A DNA stretch of 53,112 bases from Rhodospirillales bacterium (GCA_024653965.1 JANLGW010000077.1:1-53112), one strand, 5' to 3'. Positions 33,574-44,073 are shown, counted from the stretch's first letter. Translations and numbers: made by a program. The notes: generated by a model from the letters alone, not told the origin.

Positions 33574-34404
33574 TCAATGGCTAAACAGCACCGGCAAGGG
33601 GGCGCCGTCCATCATATGCGTGGTGACGCCGCCCAGTACCGCCTGCATCAGGCGTGCATGGGAATAAGCACCGCACACCACCATGTCCGCGCCTGATTTG
33701 ACGGCTTCGGCCAAAATTGCGGTGCCGACTTCGCCTTCCAAAGGGGGAAAAGCGTGAACCTGGGCGGTAACGCCCCAGCGCTTCAAATAATCCGCCAGTT
33801 CATCCGCCGCCGTCACTTTGGTGCGTGTGCTTTCGCACGTCAGCACATGAACCTGTGTCGCGCGGGTGATGAACGCCATCGCGCCATGAACCGCGCGCGC
33901 CGCCTGGGCGGTGCCGTTCCAAGCGATGGCGATAGTGCGTCCCAATGCTCCGCCGTGATAAGCAGGCGGCAACACCAACACCGGACGGCCCGTCTCAAAC
34001 AGCGCCGCGTTCAAGGTCAACTCGCGCATCGGCGTACCTTCTCCCCCAGAGCGTTGGGTGACGATCAGGTCCGCTAGGCGACCGCGCCAAGCCACGATCT
34101 CATCCTCGCGCCCGTCGAGCGTCAGCCAATGGGCAAAATCGTCCACACCCACCGCTTCGCGAAATAAGGCCTCAACCGCCTTGGCATCGGCATCCACCGC
34201 ACGCTCGGCAGAGGCAATCATTTCTTCCATCATTTGACCCGACATGCCTTCGCCAAACATCGGCGCGATATCGCGGGAATCCGCCCGCACGTGCAGGGCG
34301 TCAAGATGGGCGGAAAACCCCCGCGCCACATCCAAGGCGGTACGCAGCAACTGCAAATTGTCTGGGGCGCCGTCAAGCGACACAAGAATGGAACGAATAG
34401 ACAT
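33574..34404 (-). CDS. Tandem-domain universal stress protein (UspA family)
   Basis: The 276 residues contain two Usp folds. The first begins IRSILVSLDGAPDN and the second TIAIAWNGTAQAARAV. The second ends in the family signature region GADMVVCGAYSHARLMQAVLGGVT. Usp proteins aid survival in stress, often binding ATP. The usual G-2x-G-9x-G(S/T) motif is approximated only in the second domain. It lies downstream of the kinase/ATPase fusion and upstream of the SDR. Confidence 0.88.
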   Translation of the reverse strand: MSIRSILVSLDGAPDNLQLLRTALDVARGFSAHLDALHVRADSRDIAPMFGEGMSGQMMEEMIASAERAVDADAKAVEALFREAVGVDDFAHWLTLDGREDEIVAWRGRLADLIVTQRSGGEGTPMRELTLNAALFETGRPVLVLPPAYHGGALGRTIAIAWNGTAQAARAVHGAMAFITRATQVHVLTCESTRTKVTAADELADYLKRWGVTAQVHAFPPLEGEVGTAILAEAVKSGADMVVCGAYSHARLMQAVLGGVTTHMMDGAPLPVLFSH

Positions 34405-34462
34405 CGGATTCTCCCTGAGGACACCCCCTCATCATATCACGACTACGATACCGATAGGACGA

Positions 34463-36010
34463 TCAATCTTCCAGCCCGATCGCCTTGCGCATCAAAGCGT
34501 CGGTCTGTTGGCGGGTGCCGGAACTGTCGATGCGATTCCAGTTGATCGCGCCCAGATCGTAACCAAGCTGCATTTTCACCACTTCGGCATCCGCATCGGA
34601 AGCATTGTGGGTGCGCGCTTCGACCCGGCTTTGCATGATTTTGGGATCTGCTTCCAGCCACAAACCGATAAAGGGAGCTTCCATCTCGGCGGCCACAGCC
34701 TCGATAGCTGCACGCTCTTCGGGTTTGGAAAAAACGCAGTCGGCGATAACCGAATGCCCGGTGGCGAGCACCGTGCGCGCTTCGTCGAAGACCGCCTGAT
34801 AGGTCTTTTGCGTCATTTGGGCGCTGTAGCCCTCCGGCCCCAGCTTATCCAACGGATGCACCCCCGCGATACGCTTCCTCAGCACATCGGAACGCACCAC
34901 CCTGGCACCCGGATGACCGCCCACATGACAGGCCAATTCACGCGCCGCGCGAGACTTGCCGCTTCCTGATAGCCCGCCCACGGCAATCAGGCGCGGCTCG
35001 GGCACATGCAAATATTCCAACGCCATGTCCAGGTATTCACGCGCTTCAGCGGTCTTGGCCTGCTGCACGGCCACATCATCGATGCTTGCGGCCTGGGTGC
35101 AGGCCACATGCGAACGGATCGCGGCGCGCAGGCTCAAAAACAACGGCAACGCGATTAGTCCCCACGCCGAACCGGTAATATCCATATAGCGGTTCATCAC
35201 CACGGTGGCCAAGGTGCTCAATCCCCGCCGATCCAAATCCATCAACAAGAACGCCAGATCGTACAGCACGTCGATGGTGGCGAAGGCTTCATTGAATTCG
35301 ATGGCGTCGAACAGCACCGGCTCGCCGTCGGCGCGCAAATAGATGTTTCCCAAATGCATATCGCCGTGACAGTGGCGCACACAGCCGCTCATGCGGCGAT
35401 TTTCCAACAGCACCGAGAGCTCGGCCAACTCGGCGTGCTGCATCTCGGTCAAGATCGCCACTTTTCCTTGATCCACCCGGCCCCGACCATTTTCAGCATA
35501 CGCTTTGGCATTGCCTTCGATGGTCATGGCGATGCCCGCCCGCCCGCCGCCATCCTGACGCGCCTGGGCATGAGCATGGAACGTTGCGATATTGTCGGCC
35601 AGATGCTCCATCAGGTGACGGTTCAGCTTGCCCACCTCGCCTAAGCGGTCGAACAACTGGTCTTGTTCAAACCGCGCCATCTCCACCACCCAATCGACCA
35701 CCTGCCCAGCGTGACCGATGTGATAACCGCCCACGTCATCGCAGGTGATAGGCTTGATGCCGAGATACAAATCCGGCGCGGTGCGGCGATTGAGGCGCAC
35801 CTCGGCCTCGCAAAACTTGAGACGCAGATCCTTGGTGGAAAAATCCAGATACGGATACTTCACCGCACGCTTGAGTTTGTAAACACGGGTATCGCCGATA
35901 AAAATTTCCGAAATATGCGTGCTCGCTCGGCCCACGGTTTTGGTCCCGTCGGCAAAGGCCTCGGGGCTCGATAAAAACGTGACAATCGCGGACTGATCTT
36001 CGACTTGCAT
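34463..36010 (-). CDS. Phosphotransferase-ATPase fusion protein (APH-like plus P-loop domain)
   Basis: The 515-residue protein joins an aminoglycoside-phosphotransferase-like kinase domain (catalytic CHGDMHLGNIYL, metal-binding FDAIEFNE) with a C-terminal P-loop kinase domain (VGGLSGSGKSRAARELA). Such fusions are common in proteobacteria, often beside usp genes, and are not known resistance determinants. The substrate is unknown. It begins a probable three-gene unit with uspA and the SDR. Confidence 0.85.
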   Translation of the reverse strand: MQVEDQSAIVTFLSSPEAFADGTKTVGRASTHISEIFIGDTRVYKLKRAVKYPYLDFSTKDLRLKFCEAEVRLNRRTAPDLYLGIKPITCDDVGGYHIGHAGQVVDWVVEMARFEQDQLFDRLGEVGKLNRHLMEHLADNIATFHAHAQARQDGGGRAGIAMTIEGNAKAYAENGRGRVDQGKVAILTEMQHAELAELSVLLENRRMSGCVRHCHGDMHLGNIYLRADGEPVLFDAIEFNEAFATIDVLYDLAFLLMDLDRRGLSTLATVVMNRYMDITGSAWGLIALPLFLSLRAAIRSHVACTQAASIDDVAVQQAKTAEAREYLDMALEYLHVPEPRLIAVGGLSGSGKSRAARELACHVGGHPGARVVRSDVLRKRIAGVHPLDKLGPEGYSAQMTQKTYQAVFDEARTVLATGHSVIADCVFSKPEERAAIEAVAAEMEAPFIGLWLEADPKIMQSRVEARTHNASDADAEVVKMQLGYDLGAINWNRIDSSGTRQQTDALMRKAIGLED

Positions 36011-36040
36011 GAGGCTTATGTTAGCGCCATCGCGCGAAAA

Positions 36041-36067
36041 GAAAAGCCGCCAATATGGCGGCTTTTC
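36041..36067 (-). terminator. Terminator of the RND efflux operon
   Basis: GAAAAGCCGCCA pairs with TGGCGGCTTTTC in a 12-bp stem with a 3-nt loop. On the minus strand it ends in TTTTCTTTTC. It lies 39 nt beyond the RND permease stop. Confidence 0.85.
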
Positions 36068-36105
36068 AGGTTTGTGGCCTATGCGTGCAAGGTCAGCAAG
36101 ATTAC

Positions 36106-39100
36106 TCAGCCCTTAGTCAGCATTTCCCGCCCGTCGTCGCGCAATACGATATAAATAGCGGGGATCACCAGCAGCGTCAGCGCGGTCGAACTGGCAAGGC
36201 CAAATACCATCGAAATGGCCAAGCCCTGGAAAATCGGGTCGGCCAGGATAAATGCCGCACCGATCATCGCCGCCACGGCGGTCAGAAAGATCGGTTTGAA
36301 ACGAATGGTGCCCGCCGCAATCAACACATCGCGCAGCGGCGCGCCCGATGCCTGTTCCTTGCGGATGAAATCCACCAACAGGATCGAATTGCGCACGATG
36401 ATGCCCGCAAGCGCGATGAAGCCGATCATCGAGGTGGCCGAAAATGGCGCGCCGAACAGCCAATGCCCGATCATGATGCCGATCAGCGTCAGCGGCACCG
36501 GGGTCAAAATCACCAACGGCAATTTGAAGCTGCCGAATTGCCCCACCACCAACAGATAGATGCCCACCAGCGCGAAGACGAAGGCCAGCCCCATGTCGCG
36601 GAAGGTGAAATAGGTGACCTCCCACTCGCCGTCCCACAACAAAGTTATGCCGCTTTCATCCTTGGGCTGACCGGCATAAGCAATTTGAATATTATCAAAG
36701 CCGTTCTCGGCAAGTACATCTTCGACTGCAAACATGCCGTAAATCGGCGCTTCGAACCTACCTGCCAGTTCCCCCGTCACCAATTCGGCAAAGTGACCAT
36801 CGCGCCGGAACAAGGCATAAGAAGCCTGTTCGCGCACCACACGCACCACGTCGCCCAGTTCCACCACACGGCCCGTATCGCCCGCCGGACCGGGGGCCGG
36901 GATCGGCGTAGACAACAACCGTTCGGTCATCGCCAAACTTTCCTTAGGCAGACGAATGGCAATTTCAATTGGGTTCACGCCCTCGCCGCGTTGCGAATAA
37001 CCGACCGAGCGCCCGCCCACCAAGGTGGCGATGGTGTCGTAAACATCGCGTTCCTGCACGCCGTGAAATTCAAGGCTTTCCTGATCGATTTCCAGACGCA
37101 CCCGCGTTTCCGGATGGCCCGAGCTATCGTCTACGTCGGTGACAAAATCCACGCTCTCAAATGCAGCGCGCACCTTGCCTGCGGCAGCGCGGCGCGCCTC
37201 GGGATCAGGGCCATAAACTTCGGCCATCAGCGTTGAGAGCACCGGCGGTCCCGGCGGAACCTCCACCACTTTGATCGAAGCGCCTTGCGGCACGGCCATA
37301 TCTGCGAGTAATCGGCGCACGTCCAACGCCACGTCATGGCTCTGACGGTCGCGCTCATCCTTCGGCGCAAGATTGATCTGCAATTCACCCTGCCAGGGTT
37401 CGGAGCGCAGATAATAGTGGCGCACCAATCCGTTGAAGTTGAACGGCATGGCCGTGCCCGCATAGGCCTGCATGGAGACCATTTCTTCAAGCCCCGCCAG
37501 ACGCGTCGCCACGTCGCGCAGCACACGGTCGGTGACTTCCAGGCTGGAGCCTTCCGCCAGATCGACCACCACCTGCAATTCGGATTTGTTGTCGAACGGC
37601 AACAGCTTCACCGTCACCGCCTTAACCGCGAACAGGCCCACCGACAGCGCCGTAGCGATGCCGGTGATGATCAACAGGCGTTTGGAGTTCTGCCGCCCTT
37701 TGAGCATCTTCACCGCTACGCGCTTGTAAAAATCGCCAAACACGCCGGGACCGTGCGTAGCGTCCGACGCCTCGCCATCCTCGATCGGACTAAGGCCGTC
37801 ATCTTGGGGAACAGATTTGCGCCAATAGGTGATTTTGAACAACAGCCACGGCGTGATGATCACCGCAACGAAGAACGAAAACACCATCGCCGCGGAAGCG
37901 TTGGCGGGAATGGGGCTCATATACGGCCCCATCAGGCCGGAAACGAACATCATCGGCAGCAACGCCGCCACGATGGTCAGTGTGGCGACGATGGTGGGAT
38001 TGCCCACTTCGGCTACCGCTTCCACAGTGGAACGCAGCGGATTTTTGTGCCCGCCCATGCGCCAATGGCGCACGATATTTTCCACCACCACGATGGCGTC
38101 GTCGACCAAAATACCGATGGAGAAGATCAATGCAAACAGGCTCACGCGGTTAATGGTGAACCCCATCATGTATGATGCAAACAAGGTCAGCAAAATGGTT
38201 GTCGGCACCACCACCATGACCACCGCACCCTCGCGCCAGCCGAGCGCCCAGCCCACCAGCAATACGATGGAGATCGTGGCCAGCCCTAAATGAAACAGCA
38301 ATTCGTCCGATTTTTCGGTAGCCGTTTCGCCGTAGTTGCGGGTGATCGTCGCAACCACGTCTTGCGGCAGGATCGAGCCCTTGACTTGATCCAAACGCTG
38401 CACGATTTCGTCGGCGACCAACACCGCATTGGCGCCCTTGCGTTTGGCGACGGCAAGCGTCACGGCGGGACGCATATCCAATCCGTCCTTAGATTTTACC
38501 ATGTGCCACACGCGGTGTTCTTCGGGTTTCGCGCCGACCACCACGTTGGCTACGTCTTTGACATAAACCGGACGACCGTCGCGCGCAGTGATCATCAGCA
38601 GACCGATGTCGGGCATGCCCAACAAGGTCTGCCCTGCCATCACGCTCATGGCCTTGCCGCCATCGCGCACCCGACCAACGCGGAACGAACGGTTGGCGTT
38701 TTCCACCTTGTCGATCAACTGGTTCAAGGTTACGCCATACAGCGACAGACGCTCAAGGTCCGGCTCGACCCGAATTTGATCCGCACGCCCGCCGACGATG
38801 AACGTCAGGCCCACGTCTTCGGCTTTGACCAACTCGTGCATCAATTCTTCGGCGACGTTATACAGCCCATTGTCGTCCCAACGATCCGCACCGGCGCCGG
38901 TGGGCGCATCCGTGGGCGCAAGCGTAATGGTGACGATAGGCACATCGTTGATGCCGCGACCGATGATCAACGGATCGGGAATGCCGATGGGAATGTGACG
39001 AATGTTGGCGCGGATTTCGTCATGCACGCGCAAGATCGCGACGTCTTCATCGGTGCCGACGTCAAAGCGCGCGGTAACCATGACACGGTCGTCTTCAGTC

Positions 39101-39366
39101 AATGAATAGACATGCTCGACGTTATTGACGCCCTTGACGATGTCTTCCAAGGGCTTGGTGACCAGTTCCACCACGTCGGAAGCCTTGAGGCCGTTGGCAT
39201 CGACCAAGATGTCGACCATGGGAACCGAAATCTGCGGCTCTTCTTCGCGCGGCAATGCCGACAGCGCCACCAATCCCAACGCCAGCGAAGCCAGCAGCAA
39301 CAACGGCGTCAACGGTGAACGCAGGAAAAATTTGGTCAGATGGCCGGAAATTCCGAGGTTTTTCAT
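36106..39366 (-). CDS. RND-family efflux permease (AcrB/MexB-like)
   Basis: This 1086-residue inner-membrane proton/substrate antiporter is part of a tripartite pump. The N-terminal span is followed by PREEEPQISVPMVDI. The TM4 proton-relay aspartates are present in GILVDDAIVVVENIV, and the C-terminal repeat shows GIIVRNSILLVDFIRK. The sequence is closer to the short-periplasmic-loop, heavy-metal/hydrophobe group with PREEEP than to AcrB itself. The substrate is not predictable. It lies 21 nt after the adaptor gene. No outer-membrane factor is in the window. Confidence 0.92.
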   Translation of the reverse strand: MKNLGISGHLTKFFLRSPLTPLLLLASLALGLVALSALPREEEPQISVPMVDILVDANGLKASDVVELVTKPLEDIVKGVNNVEHVYSLTEDDRVMVTARFDVGTDEDVAILRVHDEIRANIRHIPIGIPDPLIIGRGINDVPIVTITLAPTDAPTGAGADRWDDNGLYNVAEELMHELVKAEDVGLTFIVGGRADQIRVEPDLERLSLYGVTLNQLIDKVENANRSFRVGRVRDGGKAMSVMAGQTLLGMPDIGLLMITARDGRPVYVKDVANVVVGAKPEEHRVWHMVKSKDGLDMRPAVTLAVAKRKGANAVLVADEIVQRLDQVKGSILPQDVVATITRNYGETATEKSDELLFHLGLATISIVLLVGWALGWREGAVVMVVVPTTILLTLFASYMMGFTINRVSLFALIFSIGILVDDAIVVVENIVRHWRMGGHKNPLRSTVEAVAEVGNPTIVATLTIVAALLPMMFVSGLMGPYMSPIPANASAAMVFSFFVAVIITPWLLFKITYWRKSVPQDDGLSPIEDGEASDATHGPGVFGDFYKRVAVKMLKGRQNSKRLLIITGIATALSVGLFAVKAVTVKLLPFDNKSELQVVVDLAEGSSLEVTDRVLRDVATRLAGLEEMVSMQAYAGTAMPFNFNGLVRHYYLRSEPWQGELQINLAPKDERDRQSHDVALDVRRLLADMAVPQGASIKVVEVPPGPPVLSTLMAEVYGPDPEARRAAAGKVRAAFESVDFVTDVDDSSGHPETRVRLEIDQESLEFHGVQERDVYDTIATLVGGRSVGYSQRGEGVNPIEIAIRLPKESLAMTERLLSTPIPAPGPAGDTGRVVELGDVVRVVREQASYALFRRDGHFAELVTGELAGRFEAPIYGMFAVEDVLAENGFDNIQIAYAGQPKDESGITLLWDGEWEVTYFTFRDMGLAFVFALVGIYLLVVGQFGSFKLPLVILTPVPLTLIGIMIGHWLFGAPFSATSMIGFIALAGIIVRNSILLVDFIRKEQASGAPLRDVLIAAGTIRFKPIFLTAVAAMIGAAFILADPIFQGLAISMVFGLASSTALTLLVIPAIYIVLRDDGREMLTKG

Positions 39367-39387
39367 CGGTGCATCCCCTCGCCCACC

Positions 39388-40425
39388 TTAAGGCTTAACC
39401 AAAATGTCGCCAGCTTCCAGACCGGACAACACCTCGATACCGCCTGGATGGGGCAGGCCCGGCTGCACCACGACCTCGTGGCCATCGTCAAGCTTGGCGA
39501 ACGTCACGCCATAGCGTTTATAGAGATAGGCTTCCGGCACCAAAATGGTGGCGCGCTCACCGGCGCCGATCCACACCCGAATGCGTTCACCGACAAAAAA
39601 GTCGCCTAAGTTATCGACTTCCACGTCGGCAGATACACGGCCTTGCTTGATTTCGGGATAAACCTGGATGATGCGCCCGGTGCGCAACTGTTCGCCGCTT
39701 TCCGGCGTCAGCGATTCCAAGCCGCGTTCGGCGACTTGAACCGGATCGCCCTGGCGGATAAAACGAGCGTGGCGTTCGGGCAATTGCAAACGCAAGATGT
39801 ACGCATCCGCAGCCATATTGGCCACCGCCTCGCCCGCCAGCACCACCGAACCCTGAGTAACGTTGACCTTCAACACCCGGCCCTGTGCCGGAGCCAAAAC
39901 ATCACCTTCAACGCGGGTCTGGTCCATGACCTGGGCGTCGGCCTGGGCGGCGCTCAGCGTGCGCTCGGCCACTTCCAGGGCGGTGCGGGATTCGTCTAAC
40001 CGTGCCTTGGGGATCGAACCGGTGGCAAATAATTGTTCCTGACGCGCCAGCGCGGTTCTGGCCAGATCACGCTGCGACGCCGCAGACTGCATGCGCGCCG
40101 TAATGGATTTGGCCTGAAGCGCCAATTTTTCATCCACCACGCGGGCAATGACCTGCCCGGCTTCCACCGGCGAACCTTCATCGACCAGCAATTCCGTCAC
40201 GGTGCCGCCGATGCGCGCGCGGGCGGCAACAACGTCGACGCTTTCCACCGTGGCGAATACGGCCTTTTGATCTTCGACCAAGGTCACGGCGACGGTATGG
40301 ACACCATCCTGAGCCTGAACAGCAGTCGTTCCCAACGCTGCCATAATCCCGGCGGAGATCAAGGCCGCATAAAAGGCCCTATGAAAGGCCAAGGACACGA
40401 AGTTCGCGGATTTTTTAGTCGTCAT
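39388..40425 (-). CDS. RND efflux periplasmic adaptor subunit
   Basis: This is a 345-residue membrane fusion protein. The signal segment (AFYAALISAGIMAALGTTAVQA) is followed by a split lipoyl domain (ARARIGGTVTELLVDEGSPV ... VLAPAQGRVLKVNVTQG), an alpha hairpin between, and beta-barrel regions (VGERIRVWIGAGERATILVP). It links the RND permease to an outer-membrane channel. ATG 40425 is chosen over GTG 40437 because GAGG is 6 nt upstream. Confidence 0.92.
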   Translation of the reverse strand: MTTKKSANFVSLAFHRAFYAALISAGIMAALGTTAVQAQDGVHTVAVTLVEDQKAVFATVESVDVVAARARIGGTVTELLVDEGSPVEAGQVIARVVDEKLALQAKSITARMQSAASQRDLARTALARQEQLFATGSIPKARLDESRTALEVAERTLSAAQADAQVMDQTRVEGDVLAPAQGRVLKVNVTQGSVVLAGEAVANMAADAYILRLQLPERHARFIRQGDPVQVAERGLESLTPESGEQLRTGRIIQVYPEIKQGRVSADVEVDNLGDFFVGERIRVWIGAGERATILVPEAYLYKRYGVTFAKLDDGHEVVVQPGLPHPGGIEVLSGLEAGDILVKP

Positions 40426-40437
40426 GGTGGTCCTCAC

Positions 40438-40712
40438 GGCGTTTGCATCTTTGGATCACGGCATCGTATTTGAGGCAGCTGGACGCAAAATCAATCCATA
40501 ACAATTTGATAGGACACGAATTTAGCGCAATTCCACATTTACTGCTTGCTTTTATATATTAGCAAAAGCTAAATTAGCAACAATTAAAAATAAAGGCAGT
40601 GCGTAACACCCTGCTACCACCACCCGTCACCCGAATCCCGATAGGTTGCATCAACCCAAAATCGGGGAGAAGCGCCTGTGTTGGGCGATGAAGAATTTAA
40701 AGGAGCACATCC
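40438..40712. promoter_or_regulatory. Divergent promoter region, RND adaptor / DUF2892 gene
   Basis: An AT-rich tract (40545-40595) contains TTAGCAAAAGCTAA, a 5-4-5 inverted repeat, followed by another TTAGCAA. It looks like a small repressor operator. No regulator gene is adjacent, so its owner is unknown. Confidence 0.4.
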
Positions 40713-40919
40713 ATGAGCGTTGATCGCGTTGTTTTTGCCTTTGCCGGCACCGTCATCTGGGCAGGCTTGGCCCTGTGGTATGTCACCCAAGAGCCGCTGT
40801 GGCTGATCGTTCCGGCATTCGTCGGCGCCAACATGTTCCAAGCGGCATTTACGAAGTTCTGCCCGCTGGCGATGATCTTAAAGAAAATCGGCGTAAAGCC
40901 GGGCCAAGCCTTCAACTAA
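40713..40919 (+). CDS. DUF2892 (YgaP-type) small membrane protein
   Basis: This 68-residue protein starts MSVDRVVFAFAGTVI and has two hydrophobic spans separated by a short loop. It ends in the family feature FTKFCPLAMILKKIG. DUF2892 domains are often fused to or beside rhodaneses that handle persulfide sulfur. Here it stands alone, with AAAGGAG 7 nt before ATG. A link with the rhodanese at 49241 is only thematic. Confidence 0.88.
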   Translation: MSVDRVVFAFAGTVIWAGLALWYVTQEPLWLIVPAFVGANMFQAAFTKFCPLAMILKKIGVKPGQAFN

Positions 40920-41025
40920 GATTTGACGCCAATAAACATACACATGCGGCCCCGGGGATACCCAGGGCCGCCGCGTTACGTTCGTCTCTCCATCCCTGTG
41001 GAATCAGAGGCGAGAATGCTTTAGC

Positions 41026-42339
41026 ATGGCCGATGCCCTCCCCAGCCCGGCAGGCCACATGGAACATTCTGACTCGACTGAACTGCTGAACCTGCTTACG
41101 GTCGCGCTGAATCGAACCCGCGACGGGTACGTACGCGTTGACGCTCAAGGCCACATCCTCGCCGTCAATCCGGCCATGACCGATATGTTTGCCTACAGCC
41201 CCAAAAGCCTCATCGGGCGCGCAATAACATCACTTTTCGTTGATCATGAACAGGCCGTCGACGAGCGCTCTCTGACCGAGCGAGTGTTTCGCCCACCTTA
41301 TGATCGCGCCCACTACTATTCGTTGACAGCGATGCGCAATGACGACGTGCGCTTTCCCGTCGAAATCCGTTTCGCCGAAGCCGTCCCCAAAACAGGAGGT
41401 AGCCAATGGCTGATCCACAACATCAGCGACCGATTGGAACTGGAGCGCCTGCGCCTGAGCGACGAACGCTATAAAAACAGCCAGGCATTTGCCAACATCG
41501 GCACCTGGGATTGGAGCATCGGCACCGACGAACTGCACTGGTCCGATACCGTCGCGCCGATGTTCGGCCTGCCACCGGGGACCAAGCCGTCATACGCGCT
41601 GTTTTATAACGCCGTGCACCCAGACGACCGCGCCCATGTGCGCGAAAATGAGATCGCCTGTGAAACCCGCAACCAAAAACACGACGTCGAGTATCGCGTG
41701 ACCTGGCCCAACGGTTCAGTGCATTGGCTGCACGAAACAGGTAATCTACTCAGCGATGAATCCGGAAAGGCCCTGCGCATGATCGGCGTGGTGCGCGACG
41801 TCACGGAACGGAAAGAGGCTGAACAGCGCTACCGCCATCTGGCCTTCCACGATCCGCTTACCGGGCTGCCCAACCGGGGTTTATTCGAACAGCGCCTGCA
41901 ACTGGCTATCAAACGCGCGATTCGCCATGGCACTGCCACGGGACTGATCTTCATCGATCTCGGAAAATTCAAGGCCATCAACGACACCTACGGTCATTTA
42001 ATCGGCGACAAGGTGCTGGTCGTGCTTGGCGAACGGCTCAAAGCCGCAGTGCGCTCAACCGACATGGTCGCACGCATCGGCGGCGACGAATTCATCGTGA
42101 TTTTGGAAGGCATCAAGGACGTCAAGGAAATCCGCACCCTGGCGCAAAAATTGATCGAGCGCCTGACTCTGCCCATGACGATCGACAACCATGTGCATAA
42201 CGTCACCGTAAACCTGGGGGCCAGCATCTGCCCCGGCATCGCCCATGACGCCGAAAGTCTCATCCACAGCGCCGACATGGCCATGTACAAAGCCAAGGCT
42301 CAATCCGGCAGCGTCTTCGAAATGGCCGATTGCGGATAG
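41026..42339 (+). CDS. PAS-PAS-GGDEF diguanylate cyclase
   Basis: The 437-residue protein has two PAS regions (about 20-130 and 150-265, the second with a PAC end VRDVTERKEAEQ). A GGDEF domain follows (HDPLTGLPNRGLFEQRL, RIGGDEFIVIL) for making c-di-GMP. The inhibitory I-site RSTD lies five residues before GGDEF. In FIDLGKFKAIND the second Asp of the usual DxD is Gly, while the metal-binding first Asp and the Asn are kept, so activity is likely. There is no EAL domain or membrane span. ATG 41059 (AGG 5 nt upstream) is an alternative start. Confidence 0.9.
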   Translation: MADALPSPAGHMEHSDSTELLNLLTVALNRTRDGYVRVDAQGHILAVNPAMTDMFAYSPKSLIGRAITSLFVDHEQAVDERSLTERVFRPPYDRAHYYSLTAMRNDDVRFPVEIRFAEAVPKTGGSQWLIHNISDRLELERLRLSDERYKNSQAFANIGTWDWSIGTDELHWSDTVAPMFGLPPGTKPSYALFYNAVHPDDRAHVRENEIACETRNQKHDVEYRVTWPNGSVHWLHETGNLLSDESGKALRMIGVVRDVTERKEAEQRYRHLAFHDPLTGLPNRGLFEQRLQLAIKRAIRHGTATGLIFIDLGKFKAINDTYGHLIGDKVLVVLGERLKAAVRSTDMVARIGGDEFIVILEGIKDVKEIRTLAQKLIERLTLPMTIDNHVHNVTVNLGASICPGIAHDAESLIHSADMAMYKAKAQSGSVFEMADCG

Positions 42340-42341
42340 GC

Positions 42342-42364
42342 CCGGCCCACTTTTGACAGGCCGG
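42342..42364. terminator. Weak hairpin between convergent cyclase and CDF genes
   Basis: CCGGCC (42342-42347) pairs with GGCCGG (42359-42364) in the 31-bp gap. There is a short loop and no T tract. Confidence 0.35.
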
Positions 42365-42370
42365 TGCCCG

Positions 42371-43291
42371 TCAATCTTCAAAAGCACGCGGTTCTTCGAT
42401 GCCTTGGGGATCTTGGTGCGTTAACACCTCGGCGCGCGGATAAGCCGCTTTGATTTTAAACATCACTTCGTCCGCCACCTTATGCGCTTCCAGCAAGCTG
42501 AGATCGCGCGACATTTCCAAATGAATTTGGATGAACAGATCCAACCCCGATTGGCGGGTGCGCAGATCATGGGTGTGCAAAACTTTGGGGTGAGCCTGCG
42601 CGATGGCGGTGATCTTGGCGCGGTCTTCGTCGGGCAATTCACGATCCATCAACACATGATAGGCCTGAAGGCCGACTTCATACGCACCATGAAGAATGTA
42701 AAAAGAAATCGCAATGGCGAACAGCGGATCGGCCAGTGTCCAGCCAAACTCATTGGCCAAAAACAATGCCAGAATGACGCTGGCATTCACCAGCACGTCC
42801 ATGCTGTAGTGCGTGCTATCCGCCGCAATGGCGACCGACCCGGTGCGTTTGGCCGCGTACTTTTGAAACATCACCAGCGCGCCGGTGGCAACGATGGCCA
42901 GCACCATGACACCATAACCCACCACCGTATTTTGCACCGGACTGGGGTTGTAAAGGCGCTCACTCGCCTGCAACAACAAAAATACCGCCGAGCCCGAAAT
43001 AAACGCTGCCTGCGCCAGCCCCGCTAGGCTTTCCGCCTTACCGTGACCAAAACGATGTTCTTGATCTGCAGGTTGTAGCGCGTGGCGCACCGCCAACAGG
43101 TTGACCACCGACGCGCCGACGTCCAACAGCGAGTCAATCATCGTCGACATCACACTGACACTATCGGTCACCAGCCATGCCGCAAACTTTACGCCCACCA
43201 GCCCCGTCGCCACGGCCACTGCCGCGTAGGTAGCGAGTGTCATCAAGCGCCGGGCAGCATCCTGATTGAGCGGTTGCGGCTGTACGGTCAT
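42371..43291 (-). CDS. Cation diffusion facilitator (divalent metal efflux)
   Basis: This 306-residue transporter has six spans (from [20 protein letters not shown]). Metal-site residues are visible in [10 protein letters not shown] and in [13 protein letters not shown], the HxxxD/DxxxD patterns of the FieF group. A C-terminal cytoplasmic domain follows ([17 protein letters not shown]). It probably exports Fe2+ or Zn2+. ATG 43291 overlaps the pdxH stop (ATGA), so the two are coupled; the longer start at 43315 lies inside pdxH. Confidence 0.9.
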   Translation of the reverse strand: MTVQPQPLNQDAARRLMTLATYAAVAVATGLVGVKFAAWLVTDSVSVMSTMIDSLLDVGASVVNLLAVRHALQPADQEHRFGHGKAESLAGLAQAAFISGSAVFLLLQASERLYNPSPVQNTVVGYGVMVLAIVATGALVMFQKYAAKRTGSVAIAADSTHYSMDVLVNASVILALFLANEFGWTLADPLFAIAISFYILHGAYEVGLQAYHVLMDRELPDEDRAKITAIAQAHPKVLHTHDLRTRQSGLDLFIQIHLEMSRDLSLLEAHKVADEVMFKIKAAYPRAEVLTHQDPQGIEEPRAFED

Positions 43292-43890
43292 GGGTAAAGC
43301 CGCTCCTTTTCCCATCCGTTTCCATCCACCGTGCGGACATACACAACGCGTTCATGCAGACGGAATGGCCGATCATGCCAAAATTCAATGCGCTTAGGTT
43401 TGATCCGAAAACCGGACCAAAATTCCGGCCGAGGAATATCGCCAATGGCGAACTTGGCGGCGAATTTAGCAACCCGCCCTTCCAACTCGAACATGCCGTC
43501 CAACGGCTGAGATTGTTTGGATGCCCACGCGCCGATGCGGGAATCCCGATGACGCGAAGCGTAATAGGCATCCGCCTCGGCATCCGTTACCGGCTCCACA
43601 TCGCCGACCACGCGGACCTGACGACGCAGGCTTTTCCAATGAAAAACCAACGCCGCAACAGGGTTGGCAAACAATTCCTGCGCCTTCTGGCTGCCTAAAT
43701 TGGTGTAAAAGACGAACCCGCCATGATCCACGCCCTTAAGCAGCACCATGCGCGCCGATGGCACGCCATCCGGCGTTGCAGTCGCCAGCGTCATCGCGTT
43801 GGGATCGTTGGGCTCGGACGCCTCAGCATCCTTCAGCCAATCTTGAAAAAGCCCAATGGGATCAGCGTCGGTAGGAATCGTGGTCATCAA
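43288..43890 (-). CDS. pdxH: Pyridoxine/pyridoxamine 5'-phosphate oxidase
   Basis: This 200-residue FMN enzyme makes pyridoxal phosphate. Motifs are [46 protein letters not shown] and the C-terminal RLYP. ATG codons at 43890 and 43887 are both possible starts. It is the first gene of a pair with the CDF transporter. Confidence 0.95.
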   Translation of the reverse strand: MMTTIPTDADPIGLFQDWLKDAEASEPNDPNAMTLATATPDGVPSARMVLLKGVDHGGFVFYTNLGSQKAQELFANPVAALVFHWKSLRRQVRVVGDVEPVTDAEADAYYASRHRDSRIGAWASKQSQPLDGMFELEGRVAKFAAKFAIGDIPRPEFWSGFRIKPKRIEFWHDRPFRLHERVVYVRTVDGNGWEKERLYP

Positions 43891-44073
43891 AAACCCGTCT
43901 ATTTTACGTGTAATTTCCAGGTGTTAACGGATTCTCACCTGTCGTTAAGGGGTTGTTTACCATGAATGCGTTGAAATCAACATTGCTGATCCACGCTCCC
44001 TTCACTTTTCATATAACGATGCGGACGTCAAACGGCCATCAAAACGGTTCAAAAAAAACGAAAGCACTCACCC

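Noticed and set aside
34463-36010. Aminoglycoside resistance gene
   Set aside because: The kinase fold is shared, but the fusion with a P-loop domain and the usp context are those of a common housekeeping-type family.
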